DNA from: Thraustochytrium sp. TN22
Lineage: Eukaryota; Sar; Bigyra; Thraustochytrida; Thraustochytriidae
Length of the DNA: 62,131 nt
NCBI GenBank assembly: GCA_013306675.1
Contig: JABLUY010000217.1
Span: forward strand, 1 to 62,131
Direction of reading: 5' to 3'
Below the pieces are notes generated by a model. It ran no database searches, was not told the origin of the DNA, and worked only from the letters and a program-made list of their open reading frames with translations. Below are positions 36,860-45,707 of the stretch, piece after piece (within the stretch, counting starts at the first letter, position 1; each line of letters begins with the position of its first letter). A program made the position numbers and the translations under genes.

Positions 36860-38467
36860 TCAGGAGGCGGGGGCGGCAATCTCCCCAGGCTTGGGAGCGA
36901 GAGGCCTGGCGCGAGCGGCCTTGGAAGCTGCCTTGGAGGCGGCAGAGGCGACGCGAGTGGCCGCAATAGCAGCCTTGCTCGCGGCGACGCCAGCCCTGCT
37001 CGTCGGCGTGGACGGCTTGGCGGAGGGCGTGGATGGCTTGCTCGACGGTGCAAAGACGGTCGCGGTCTTGGGTTTCTTGAGCACCTTGCCAGTGGGCGCC
37101 GCCAGGTTCTCAGGCTGACACAAGGCTGGCGCCTCGCGGGGCTCGCGGGGCTCGGGGTCCGAGAGGACAAAGGTCCAAATGGCGTAGGCCAAGGCGGCCG
37201 TGGCGAGGAGCAGGAGCTTGGAGGTGGAGGAAAAGACCCAGTACAGCGCGACGGCCGCCAAAAGGTACGAGAGCCACGACAAACTGGCCGTGGATGCGGA
37301 AGCCGTGGCGGCCGCAGTGGACTTGGCTGCCTGCGCGGCCGTTGTGGTGGCCGGCGAGGTGAGCTGCTGGCCGACCGGGCGGGCGTGGGTGCGCAAGGCG
37401 TCGAGCCAGGCCTGCTTGTCGGCGGCATCGGGCGCGATGCAGACGATGTTGCGGTCGGGCGTGGAAATCATGAAGGCGTGGTCGGCACCGTCGGCGAGCG
37501 GCGACCCAGAGGGCAAGTCCTGCGCGCTGAGCACCTCACAGCGGGCGCGAAAGTGCCAGCGGCGGCGGCTGCGGCCCATGAAGGCGATGGCTGTGGCGGG
37601 CCGCGCGTAGACGAGGCAGTCGTTGAAGAGGAAGAACTTGCGGCGCTTGCGCGTCTTGCGGTGGTTGCAAAGCTTGACGAGCTCGCCCTCCTTGACAAAG
37701 ACGCGGTGCGTGGCGAAGAGCACATGCTCGTGCGCGCGCGACTCGGCCGACTCGGGTGCCACGGAGTCGTCGTCAGCGCCCGCAGTGCTCGCGCAGTCAG
37801 GGCCGGCTGTGGACTCCCCGGCCGCCACCTCGCCGCCAGAAGGTGCGATGGCGCTCTGCACCTCCCACACCTTGACGGCGTTCTCGCGCTGGCGCACGGT
37901 CTCGTTGATCTGCGAGGTGATCTGCTCCATCTGGCGCAGCGCGTCGCGGCACGCGGGCAGGTCCTCGTGGCCGCTGGGCAGCCGCTTCACGAGTTGCTGC
38001 AGGAGGAGGACGTGCCGCGGCACGCGCTGGATCGGCATCACCAGCAGCGACATGAAGGTCTGCTCGCCGCCCGTCGCCTGCTCGCAGTCCTGTACAACCT
38101 TGGCGAACCGCTTGCTGCTGGCGCACAGACGCGACACCAGCGCCAGTGCGTCATTGTGGTTCGAGCAGTAGTCCATGTAGATGCGAAAGTACGGTGCCGT
38201 GCGCTTGTACAGGTTGCCGACGCGGTGCTGCGAGAGCGCCTCCTCCAGCGCGCTTTGGAACTCTAGCGATAGCGTGTAGAGCTGCTCCACGTTGCCAAAG
38301 ATGGTGCGCACCGCCTCGGGCTCCTGCTGCTGCGTCACCTCGCGTACCGCTGGAACGAAGGTCTCCAGCAGCATGCGCAGGAAGCCGGCATACCGCCGCT
38401 CAGTCTCTCGGATCTCCTCGCACACGCGCTCCCAGCCCGCGGGCGCCTCGCCGCTCGGCTGCACCAT
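36860..38467 (-). CDS. RhoGEF with DH-PH module and C-terminal membrane anchor
   Basis: A Dbl-family guanine-nucleotide exchange factor that would activate Rho/Rac-type GTPases. It is 535 residues. The DH domain (~14-200) shows WERVCEEIRETERRYAGFLR, LSLEFQSALEEAL and the conserved late helix MSLLVMPIQRVPRHVLLLQQL. The PH domain (~250-360) shows LFATHRVFVKEGELVKLCNH, RKFFLFNDCLVYA and WLDALRTH. This layout is close to the FGD type. Unusually, the PH domain is followed by two hydrophobic segments (~395-437, WLSYLLAAVALYWVFS and LLLLATAALAYAIWTFVL) that look like a membrane hairpin, then a basic Pro/Ser/Thr/Ala/Lys tail with repeated AKPSTP and AASKAA words. The DH-PH half would stay cytosolic. 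The target GTPase is unknown. Confidence 0.88.
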   Translation of the reverse strand: MVQPSGEAPAGWERVCEEIRETERRYAGFLRMLLETFVPAVREVTQQQEPEAVRTIFGNVEQLYTLSLEFQSALEEALSQHRVGNLYKRTAPYFRIYMDYCSNHNDALALVSRLCASSKRFAKVVQDCEQATGGEQTFMSLLVMPIQRVPRHVLLLQQLVKRLPSGHEDLPACRDALRQMEQITSQINETVRQRENAVKVWEVQSAIAPSGGEVAAGESTAGPDCASTAGADDDSVAPESAESRAHEHVLFATHRVFVKEGELVKLCNHRKTRKRRKFFLFNDCLVYARPATAIAFMGRSRRRWHFRARCEVLSAQDLPSGSPLADGADHAFMISTPDRNIVCIAPDAADKQAWLDALRTHARPVGQQLTSPATTTAAQAAKSTAAATASASTASLSWLSYLLAAVALYWVFSSTSKLLLLATAALAYAIWTFVLSDPEPREPREAPALCQPENLAAPTGKVLKKPKTATVFAPSSKPSTPSAKPSTPTSRAGVAASKAAIAATRVASAASKAASKAARARPLAPKPGEIAAPAS

Positions 38468-38762
38468 GATGACTGACGACGACTGAGATGTCTTTAGTTC
38501 CTAATATTCACAATTTGCAGGTGACGCTCGGTGTCTCCTCCGCTCGGTCAGGCCAGGCAGCCACACACGATGCGTCAGTGAGCCAGCCAGCCGGCCAAAG
38601 CAGGAGGCAAGTCTGCCCGCCTCCCCGCTCCCCCAGCCTCGCCTCGCTTCGCCTCGCCTTGGCTCGCCTCGCTCTGTCCACGCGCGCTGGCTCGCGCGCG
38701 CCGGGGCCGCCTTGCTCGCTTGGTCCCCGAGCCCAAACTGTCCGCCTGGCAGGCCGAAGCGT
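38468..38762. other. Short intergenic region between RhoGEF and C1-protein genes
   Basis: About 295 bp with CCTCGCCTCG-type pentamers (38635-38665). It must serve as the 3' flank of the C1 gene and the 5' flank of RhoGEF. No gene is seen. Confidence 0.5.
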
Positions 38763-40649
38763 TCAGAAGTTGACCCAGGCGGCGAACCGTGGGTCAGGGC
38801 CCTGATAGCCGAGCAGGTGATAGGTGGCAGCGTACATGTTGCCATCCATGACGGCCGGCTCGCGCAGCGTCCAGCGGTCGGCCGTGCGCACAGGCGCAGA
38901 CCAAATGTGGGACCCACTCACAAGTCCAGTGCCCGCCGTCGCGGCTTGGTATGTGCCGGCCACCACGTTACAGGACGCCTGCGCGAGGCGGCCGGCGTCC
39001 GCGCCGTACGTGTGCGTCGTCGAGTCCACGATAGCACGCGCCGAGGCGGTACCAAGGTCGCTCACGCTGGCCCACACCTGGTTGGTGACAGTGCCGAGGC
39101 CAACGACGCCGTCGACGAGCGCGCGACGCAGGGCCGGGTCGGTCTCCTCTTCGAAGGCGCGCGCCAGCTCGGTCCGGGAGAGCTCCTGCAGCCCGGCGGC
39201 CGCGGCGTCGCGCACGAAGCCGACCGCCTCAGTGCCGGCGCTGCCGATGGCGAGCGCCGAGGCGCCGAAAAAGTCCGCCGCCTCGAGCACCGCCGGGTCT
39301 ACCTCGAGCGCCTTTTCCTCCTCGGGGCGGCTCGCCTTGAGGTCCTCGGCCTCCTTGCCGGCAGCGCGCCCCTTGTCCACAGCGCCCAGCGCGGCCGTGT
39401 TGTCGGGGAGCACTGAGGTGGAGGGCGGGGCGCCGGGCGCGCGCGACTGCGGAGACGCCTTGCCGATGGCGGCCACGGCGCGCTGCGTGCCGGCCTTGAG
39501 CCCCTGCGCGATGGAGCGCGCCACGCCACGGCGCTCGATCACCTCGAGGCGCTCCTGCATGCGCACATTGGCCGAGGCGAAGGAGTCCTCGAGCTTGGTG
39601 TCAAAGGCCATGAGCCGCGCCGACGCCTGCGAGCGCACTTTGGTCACGTCCGCGTCGAGCGAGAGTAGGCGCGCCGACGCCTGCGCGCGCGCCCTGGACA
39701 TGTCGCCGTCGATCTTGGACATGCGCTGCCGCACCTGCGAGGCGGCGCGCTGCAGCGAGCGGTCGCGCGGCGGGGACTCGGTGACCGCGCCAGGCTTGCA
39801 CACCGACTCGGCCGCGAGCCGCTCCGCACATTTGCGGTGCACGGCCGTCTTGCACGCGGAGCACTCGAGCCCCTGCTTGTACACGCCGAGCAGCAGCTCT
39901 TGGCACTGTGCGCAGGCCGTGGGCTTGGTGAAGGTCTTGACGACCAGCGCGTGCTCGGCCGGGCCCAGCAGCCAGTCGGCGTCCAGCATGAGCGTGGGCG
40001 GCGCGCACTGGCGCTGCTGGTCCAGCAGCGCCGCGCACTTGCGGTGCGTCGCGGCGTTGCACGCCTTGCACGCCAGGCCCTGCTTGCGCACGCCGAGCAG
40101 CAGCTTGTTGCAGACCGCGCACGTCGTCGGCTTCTTGAACGTGCGCACCTCCAGCTCGTGCGCCAGCAGCGACGCCGGCGCCTCCATCTCCTCGTCCTCG
40201 CCGCCCAGCAGCATCATGCTGCCGCCCTTGGGCTCGTCCCCGCCCGGGGCCGGCCCCTCCGCCGCCGGCTCCGTCTCCGTCTCCGCCTCCGCCTCCGCCA
40301 GCGCCGCGGGCGGCGCGGGCGGCGCGGGGGCGCGCGGGCGCGTCGCGGGCGGCCGCGGCCTGCCGGCCTCCGCCTGCGCCTTCTTCACCTCCTCGGCGGG
40401 CTCCGCCAGCATCATGCTCGCCTCCGCCGGGTCGTCGCCGCGGTCCCGCGCGCCAGTCCCCGTCGCGGATGCGCCCTGCTCCGGCGCCGCCGCCGCCAGC
40501 GCGCCGCCGCCCGCGCGCTCCTCGCGCCGCGCTCCTCGCGCCGCGCCGCCGCCGCCGCCGCGTGCGCCGCCCGGCGACCGACCGCGCGCGCGCGACCGGA
40601 GTCCCGGTTCTGCTGCCGCTGCTGCCTGAGAAGGTTTTGATGGGCGCAT
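38763..40649 (-). CDS. Tandem C1-domain protein with possible senescence/spartin-like C-terminal domain
   Basis: A 628-residue protein. Two C1 zinc fingers of the diacylglycerol/phorbol-ester type lie at ~168-216 and ~232-283 (HELEVRTFKKPTTCAVCNK...CKACNAATHRKC; ALVVKTFTKPTACAQCQE...CSACKTAVHRKC); all Cys and His positions look complete. A helical linker with repeated ARAQASARLLSLDAD / VRSQASARLMAFDTK follows (~310-360). The C-terminal ~440-600 has THTYGADAGRLAQASCNVVAG after DGVVGLGTVTNQVW, which resembles the senescence/spartin domain that binds lipid droplets; this is a tentative match. The first 78 residues are Ala/Gly/Arg-rich; a second start at 40415 (MMLAEPAEE) would skip them. SMML is repeated at ~77 and ~142. 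Membrane-lipid binding is the likely common theme. A 53-bp copy of codons in this gene lies at 33700. Confidence 0.78.
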   Translation of the reverse strand: MRPSKPSQAAAAAEPGLRSRARGRSPGGARGGGGGAARGARREERAGGGALAAAAPEQGASATGTGARDRGDDPAEASMMLAEPAEEVKKAQAEAGRPRPPATRPRAPAPPAPPAALAEAEAETETEPAAEGPAPGGDEPKGGSMMLLGGEDEEMEAPASLLAHELEVRTFKKPTTCAVCNKLLLGVRKQGLACKACNAATHRKCAALLDQQRQCAPPTLMLDADWLLGPAEHALVVKTFTKPTACAQCQELLLGVYKQGLECSACKTAVHRKCAERLAAESVCKPGAVTESPPRDRSLQRAASQVRQRMSKIDGDMSRARAQASARLLSLDADVTKVRSQASARLMAFDTKLEDSFASANVRMQERLEVIERRGVARSIAQGLKAGTQRAVAAIGKASPQSRAPGAPPSTSVLPDNTAALGAVDKGRAAGKEAEDLKASRPEEEKALEVDPAVLEAADFFGASALAIGSAGTEAVGFVRDAAAAGLQELSRTELARAFEEETDPALRRALVDGVVGLGTVTNQVWASVSDLGTASARAIVDSTTHTYGADAGRLAQASCNVVAGTYQAATAGTGLVSGSHIWSAPVRTADRWTLREPAVMDGNMYAATYHLLGYQGPDPRFAAWVNF

Positions 40650-40740
40650 GGCTGCTGCTGAAGCGCGGCCTCGCCGTCGCTGACCATGGCATGGCGGCCG
40701 TGTCCATCCCGCCCGCCGGCGACTCCGAGTCGGCCGCGGC

Positions 40741-40795
40741 CGGCTCGGCTGGGCTCGGCTGGGCTCGGCTGGGCTCGGCTGGGCTCGGCTGGGCT
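40741..40795. repeat. 10-bp tandem repeat (GGCTCGGCTG)5
   Basis: Five near-perfect 10-bp units just upstream of the C1-protein start codon. Confidence 0.85.
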
Positions 40796-40993
40796 CGACG
40801 GCCGCGGCCGGGCGGTCGCTCGTCCTCGCTCGCGCCGGCCTCCGCTCGTGGGCATCGGTCGGCTCGGCTCACGGGCGGGCCCAGGCCGAGGTGGGCGAGG
40901 GGAGGCGAGGCGAGGCCGAGCGAGGCAGTCGATCGAAGTCAGCTTGACAATTCCGAACACCTCCGTCGCGACTCCAACCTTGGCTGCTGCTGC

Positions 40994-41048
40994 GATGCGA
41001 TGCGATGCGATGCGATGCGATGCGATGCGATGCGATGCGATGCGATGC
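40994..41048. repeat. (GATGC)11 pentamer array
   Basis: Eleven exact GATGC units, then degenerate copies to about 41068. Confidence 0.9.
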
Positions 41049-41226
41049 AACGCGGTGCGATGCGATGGGGCTGGCCGGACGTGAAGAGGCTGCGTTGTCC
41101 GTGCCGGAGTGGGTTGAGTGACCAGCCAGGTGCTGGCGCGAAGGGCACCCTCACTAGCACCTGTGACGCCTGCGACGCCTGCGACGCCCTGCCCAACTAA
41201 CGACGAAGACGGCGAGGCTCTCGACT

Positions 41227-42534
41227 TCAAGTGAGCACGGAGATGGGGCCAGAGCAGTACGGGCAGGTGCCGAACATGGTGTCGAAGGTGTGGCGCGTGG
41301 TGGGCAGGGACTGGAACCAGTCGCGCAGGCAGGCAGGGTGAAAGCTGCGCGAGCACTTGGGGTTGGGGCAGATGCAGTCCGGCAAGACGGAGTCGACGCG
41401 GCGCTTCTTGGCGGCAGGCGGCGCGGCGTCCTCCTCAGCGAGCGCCTCCAAGGGAAGACGCACGCAATAGCAGACGCCGCACTCCTGCTGCGCGCCGACC
41501 TCGCGCGCATCCTTGGCTGGGAAGGCGTCGAGCTCCAGCAGGCGCAGCAAGTTGGTGCGCACACTTGCGGCGCGGTCCCAGCGGCGCATGTTGCGGTTGA
41601 AGCGCTGGCGGAAGGGAGCAAGCGCCGCCTCGGAGCCCAGAAACTGGCACTCGCACACGGAGCGCGGCGCGTCAACAGCAAGGCGAACCTGCATGGAGCA
41701 GTGCTTGGCGAGCGCCACGCGCCGGTACACGGCGCTGTAGTCGGTCTCCACCGGGTCGAGCACCCACGCGTGCGCGTCCAGCTCGTCCAGCTCCGCCCAC
41801 ACGCCCTGGTACCGCTGCAGGCGCGTCTTGAAGTGCGCCACGGCCGCGCGCAGGCCGCCCGCGGCGCTCGGCCGGCCGGCCGCCGGAAGCGCGTTTGGCG
41901 CGGCGTCCCCTGCGGCGGCCACGCCAACATCCGCGTCCAGTGCCTCGGGAAGCGATGCCGAGAGCACGGCGGCCTGGCGCGGGTACTCGGCCGGCAGGCG
42001 CACGCTAAGCGGATGCTTGCGGCCGGCCTCGTCCGTGACCTCCAGGTCGATCTCATGCATGTCCTCGCTTACGCGACGCACGTCGGCCCACCCCACGGCC
42101 TCGATGTCCTGCACGACGCGGCTGCAGAAGCTGAGCTGCGCCGCGCTGGTGGCCGCGAGCGCCTCCGTGTCGTTCCCGCGTTTCCTTGGTGCGCCGTCTC
42201 GGAGCGCCACCTCGAGCACCTCGAGCAGGTCGCGTTCCAGCTGCTCCGCGGTGGCGTCCGCTGCGTCGAGGCGCAGGCGGACGAGCTCGCTGTGCGGGCG
42301 CAGTAGCTCGAGCAACGCCGGGTCGCCGAGGAGTTGCCGCCGTGGCTGCTGTGCAGCATGCTGCGCAAGCGCATGCGCGCTCCCGCGGCCGCCTCCGCCA
42401 CCGCCCGCCTCCGCCTCCGCCTCCGCCTCCGCCTCTGCCTTGGGCGCGGCTACGCAGACGAGGAACTCACGTCCGCACCGCGCGCGCAGCGTGCCGCGCA
42501 GGCTACCGTCGGACGGCACGGCCACGAGGACCAT
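41227..42534 (-). CDS. FANCL-type E3 ubiquitin ligase of the Fanconi anaemia pathway
   Basis: The catalytic RING subunit that monoubiquitylates FANCD2/FANCI in interstrand-crosslink repair. The C-terminal FANCL RING is clear: ECGVCYCVRLP, then CICPNPKCSRSFHPACLRDW, a Thr-Arg-His-Thr-Phe segment and GTCPYCSGPIS. The centre (~150-340) has the length and Trp/Leu pattern of the double-RWD region (GVWAELDELDAHAW, YRRVALAKHCSMQVRLA). The N-terminus has LRGTLRARCGREFLVCV and LLEVLEVALRD, matching the E2-like fold region. A Glu-Ala dipeptide run and a Gly run form a linker near residue 30-50. The frame is open to 42639, with further Met codons at 42639 and 42606. I prefer 42534 (435 residues) because the first ~20 upstream codons overlap a degenerate repeat shared with the intergenic DNA. 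Alternative starts remain possible. Confidence 0.88.
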   Translation of the reverse strand: MVLVAVPSDGSLRGTLRARCGREFLVCVAAPKAEAEAEAEAEAGGGGGGRGSAHALAQHAAQQPRRQLLGDPALLELLRPHSELVRLRLDAADATAEQLERDLLEVLEVALRDGAPRKRGNDTEALAATSAAQLSFCSRVVQDIEAVGWADVRRVSEDMHEIDLEVTDEAGRKHPLSVRLPAEYPRQAAVLSASLPEALDADVGVAAAGDAAPNALPAAGRPSAAGGLRAAVAHFKTRLQRYQGVWAELDELDAHAWVLDPVETDYSAVYRRVALAKHCSMQVRLAVDAPRSVCECQFLGSEAALAPFRQRFNRNMRRWDRAASVRTNLLRLLELDAFPAKDAREVGAQQECGVCYCVRLPLEALAEEDAAPPAAKKRRVDSVLPDCICPNPKCSRSFHPACLRDWFQSLPTTRHTFDTMFGTCPYCSGPISVLT

Positions 42535-43034
42535 GACGTTGGTGTCGCCGAGGCTGTTAGTGTTTGCATCTCTGCATGCAACCACGACACGACAAGGCAC
42601 GATCATGACACGAAGACCCAGCGGTGCGACGCTTGGCATAACGTGAACTTATCAGCGTCATCGTCACGAACTGGTCTTACTGTTAGTGATGTGTCGCATG
42701 TTGACCGACGCTGGAACCAGATGCTGTCAATGCTTTCCGGGTGATGACGACCACGACACGACCAATTGAGTGATGCGGTAGCATCCTCGGCATACGTAGC
42801 GTCACCAGCGTCATCGTCACGAATCAATCATCTTCTGTGTTTAGTTCTACAGGCGCATTGAGGCGAGAGGCGAGCATTGGGTGCTGTCGACGCTTCTTGT
42901 GTGTACGTGTGTCGCATGCTAATCGACGCTGGTGGAACCCGGTGCTGTCGATGTTTCCCGCGTGGTATGGGTGATCTTGGTGCTAGCTCCCAAACGCACG
43001 CACAGGCGGCGCGAACGGTTTTGCTGCGCCTTGC
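42535..43034. other. FANCL upstream / GTP cyclohydrolase downstream region with degenerate duplication
   Basis: About 500 bp, mostly two diverged copies of one ~170-220 bp unit (below). No separate gene is seen. Confidence 0.55.
42580..42965. repeat. Degenerate direct duplication upstream of FANCL
   Basis: Words occur twice in the same order: ACCACGACACGAC (42580 and about 42750), CAGCGTCATCGTCACGAA (about 42651 and 42808) and GTGTCGCATG followed by CGACGCTGG and GTGCTGTC/ATGCTGTC (about 42690 and 42908). The copies are diverged, with indels, so the event is old. The left copy overlaps the 5'-most part of the long FANCL frame. Confidence 0.7.
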
Positions 43035-43814
43035 TCAGGAGCGCTGAATGTGCGCAAAGAACTCCTGGCGCGTGCGCGGGTCGCTCTGGAAGACGCCGCG
43101 CACCGAGGAGGTGGTGGTCTTGGCGGCGGTCTTTTGGACGCCGCGGCCGACCATGCACATGTGCGCGGCCTCGATGATGACAGCAACGCCCTGCGGGTCG
43201 AGGATCTCCATGATGGCCTCGGCGATCTGCGTGGTGAGGCGCTCCTGGACCTGGAGGCGGCGCGAGTACATCTCAGCGACGCGCGCGAGCTTGGAGAGGC
43301 CGAGGATGCGGCGCTTGGGGATGTAACCAATGTGCACCTTGCCCATGAAGGGCACGAGGTGGTGCTCGCACATGGAGTAGATGTCAATGTCCCGGACGAC
43401 GACCATCTCATTGTGGTCCTCCTCGAAGATGGCCTCGTTGACCAGGTCCTGCAGCGTCATGGAGTAGCCCTGCGTGAAGAAGAGCAGCGCCTTGGTCATG
43501 CGCAGCGGCGTGCGCAGCAGGCCCTCGCGGTCCGCGTCCTCGCCCATTTCGGTGAGAAGCGTGCGCACGGCGGCCACCATGCGCTCCTCGCGCTTCTTCT
43601 CCTGCTCCTCAGACGTGCCGACGCGGCCAGGCAGCGTCTCGGAGAGCTCCTGCAGCCTGTCCTGGGACACGTTAGCGCGCATCACGCTGCCGCTCGAGTT
43701 GGACCGCTGCCGCTTCGTCATCGGGCCCTCGCCGGCCTCGTCCGCCATGTGGTTGTTCTCCGCGCGCCCGTGCCCGTTCGCCTCCTTGCCGTGCCCGTTC
43801 GCCAGCGCGCTCAT
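43035..43814 (-). CDS. GTP cyclohydrolase I
   Basis: Converts GTP to 7,8-dihydroneopterin triphosphate, the first step to tetrahydrobiopterin or folate, as a homodecamer with a catalytic zinc. It is 259 residues from [14 protein letters not shown], close to the 250 of the human enzyme; the frame stays open much further upstream (to 44588) but without conserved content. Family signatures include [40 protein letters not shown] (zinc Cys and His, substrate His) and [20 protein letters not shown]. The third zinc ligand Cys is in [11 protein letters not shown], followed by the catalytic TTSSVRGVF. The N-terminal ~65 residues are variable and Ser/Asn/Gly-rich, as in other eukaryotes, and carry a basic KRQR that could be a nuclear signal. 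All active-site residues are present. Confidence 0.96.
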   Translation of the reverse strand: MSALANGHGKEANGHGRAENNHMADEAGEGPMTKRQRSNSSGSVMRANVSQDRLQELSETLPGRVGTSEEQEKKREERMVAAVRTLLTEMGEDADREGLLRTPLRMTKALLFFTQGYSMTLQDLVNEAIFEEDHNEMVVVRDIDIYSMCEHHLVPFMGKVHIGYIPKRRILGLSKLARVAEMYSRRLQVQERLTTQIAEAIMEILDPQGVAVIIEAAHMCMVGRGVQKTAAKTTTSSVRGVFQSDPRTRQEFFAHIQRS

Positions 43815-45707
43815 CCTCTTCCCAGTCCTCCTCGGCGCCACCACCCGCTCGCTGAGCTGCCGCCGCCGCCGCCCCAAGCGCGGGCTCGCCTCGCCTCGCC
43901 GCGCCTCGCCTCGCCGCGTCTCGCCTCGCCTCGCCTCGCCTCGCCTCGCCGCCGCAGTCGCCCGCCCGCGCGCCCGGAACTCCGCGCCCGCGCCCGAGCC
44001 CTCGCGCGCGAAGCGGTTCTGCGCCGCGCCTTCCGCGCGCGCCTGCTTGCCGCTATGAAAGTACGACTTCAGCGCCGCGACCGGCGGCCAAGGAGCACCG
44101 TGGCGCCGTGAAGTCGCAGGCGCTCGCGCTCGGCGCGGCTCGCGACCTCCGCGCCGCGCCGCGCCGCGCCGCGCCGCGCCGCGCTGCACTGCACGCGCCG
44201 GCCCGCCTGGTCTTTGCCGCCGCCGTCTTCTGAGCGAAGGCGGAGGGTTTCGGGCTCGTGTGAGCGCTTGCCTGCGCACGGAGGGCTCGTACGCGGGGTC
44301 CACCTCGGCGAGGGACTCGTGCTCGTGGCGGTCGGCCGGGTTCCGGGACTGCTGCGCCGCTGCGGACGAGGGCTGCGCGCGGACGAGGGCGAGGCGAGGG
44401 TCACAACGCGGAGGATGTCTTCGCGCGCGCGCGCTGGGAGAGGGAGCAGGCTGCAGGGAGGTGCAAGACGGCGTCGAGGCGCTGCGAAGTTGGGGCGCTG
44501 CGAAGTTCGTGCGCACGCTCGCTCTCGCGGTCCTTGAGGAGTGCGAGGAGCACGCGCGGGCGCAAAGATCAGATCTGTGCGTGGCCATCGAGTGCCTCTC
44601 TCTCTCTGTCTCTCTGAGACTCTCTCTCTCGTTTCGTCTAGCTCAAGGTCGAGACGTCGCGAGACCGATTCAAGGCCGTGTGAGCGAGCGAGTCTGGCAA
44701 CATGCGTCGCGCGCGCGGGCATGCGGAGGTCCTTGCTCGACCGGCCTTGCCATCATGTGGCGTGCGGGTCCAGATGTAATCCTGCCATGTGCAGAGGATT
44801 GACCGGCGGAATGGGGATCGAGCACAAATTTCTAGGTCGCCGAGAACAGTCCACGAACGAAAGCTGTACCTGGCTGGCAAGCAGACGTACTACTACTCCT
44901 GTCGCCTTTCGCCGAGTCTCGCACCCGCGTAAGGGCACAGACGCACTGTCAAGTCATGATCCAACCTTTGCGATTTGTGATCCCATCCCGTTCGCGAACA
45001 AGGGACACCCGCCGAAGCACTGTGCCGCGACGGACCGACGGTCACCTTTTTCGTGGGCTTGGCCCAGAGTCCCAGACCGGTGTACGCTGTACGCTGTACA
45101 CTGATTGCTCCACTGATGATAGGGGTAAAAGAACCAAGCGAACCCATTACGGAAGCTGGCGGAACGCGCGTGCAGGGTCCGGAACGGGCGCGAACGCAAG
45201 CTGCAAGCACGTTGCGTTGTGGCGCGCTGTGAGTTTGTTTTGTGTTCTTCCTCAGGCTTGCTCTGCAGCCTCTGCTCAGCCTTCTTCCCCTTCGTGGCGT
45301 GTCTCTCCAAGATCATCTGTATCATTTCTCTGTCTCTCTGTCTGTCTTTCGCTAAAAAGTAGAAGTGGCTGGCGGGCGAGGGGGAATTGGCGAGGCTCAG
45401 CTCGCCGGGAGCCAAGGCGCCGGCCGAGCCGAGGAGGGTCCTGGCGACCTCGGCAAGACGAATGTAGCGCGCGGCCTCGGACAGGTTCTGCAAAAGGAAA
45501 AGTGAGCGGCAGTGTGGCCGTCGTCGGCCGGTGTTCTGGGCTCGTCTTGGCCTCGCCCACCGGTAAGCGATGCATAGTTGTTGTCCTCGCGACGTCCCTC
45601 AAAACATCACGAACACCATCTCTCCAGAGGCGTCTTGCTCGCTCGCTGTCTCTCTGTCTCTCTGCCTCTCTCATCGTCTCTCGATCTGTCTCTCCACGCA
45701 CGCCCCG
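43815..45707. other. Upstream region of GTP cyclohydrolase / downstream of MIC60
   Basis: About 1.9 kb. The left part has CCTCG/CGCCG pentamers (43880-43965, 44155-44190) and a CT run (44598-44632). The right part has two similar CT-rich blocks (about 45300-45350 and 45620-45700). A minus-strand frame at 45352-45488 is preceded by TTTTCCTTTTGCAG, an acceptor-like site, but has no recognised homologue. No gene is supported. Confidence 0.5.

Larger units (their letters stand above)
40650..41226. other. Upstream region of the C1-protein gene / downstream of FANCL
   Basis: About 580 bp dominated by two arrays: a 10-bp GGCTCGGCTG repeat at about 40741-40795 and (GATGC)11 at 40994-41048. GAGGC-type words lie between (40885-40920). 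No gene is seen. Confidence 0.6.

Noticed and set aside
45561-45625. + strand intron-like GTAAGC ... CTCTCCAG
   Set aside because: No coding potential on either side; both words are short enough to arise by chance in CT-rich DNA.
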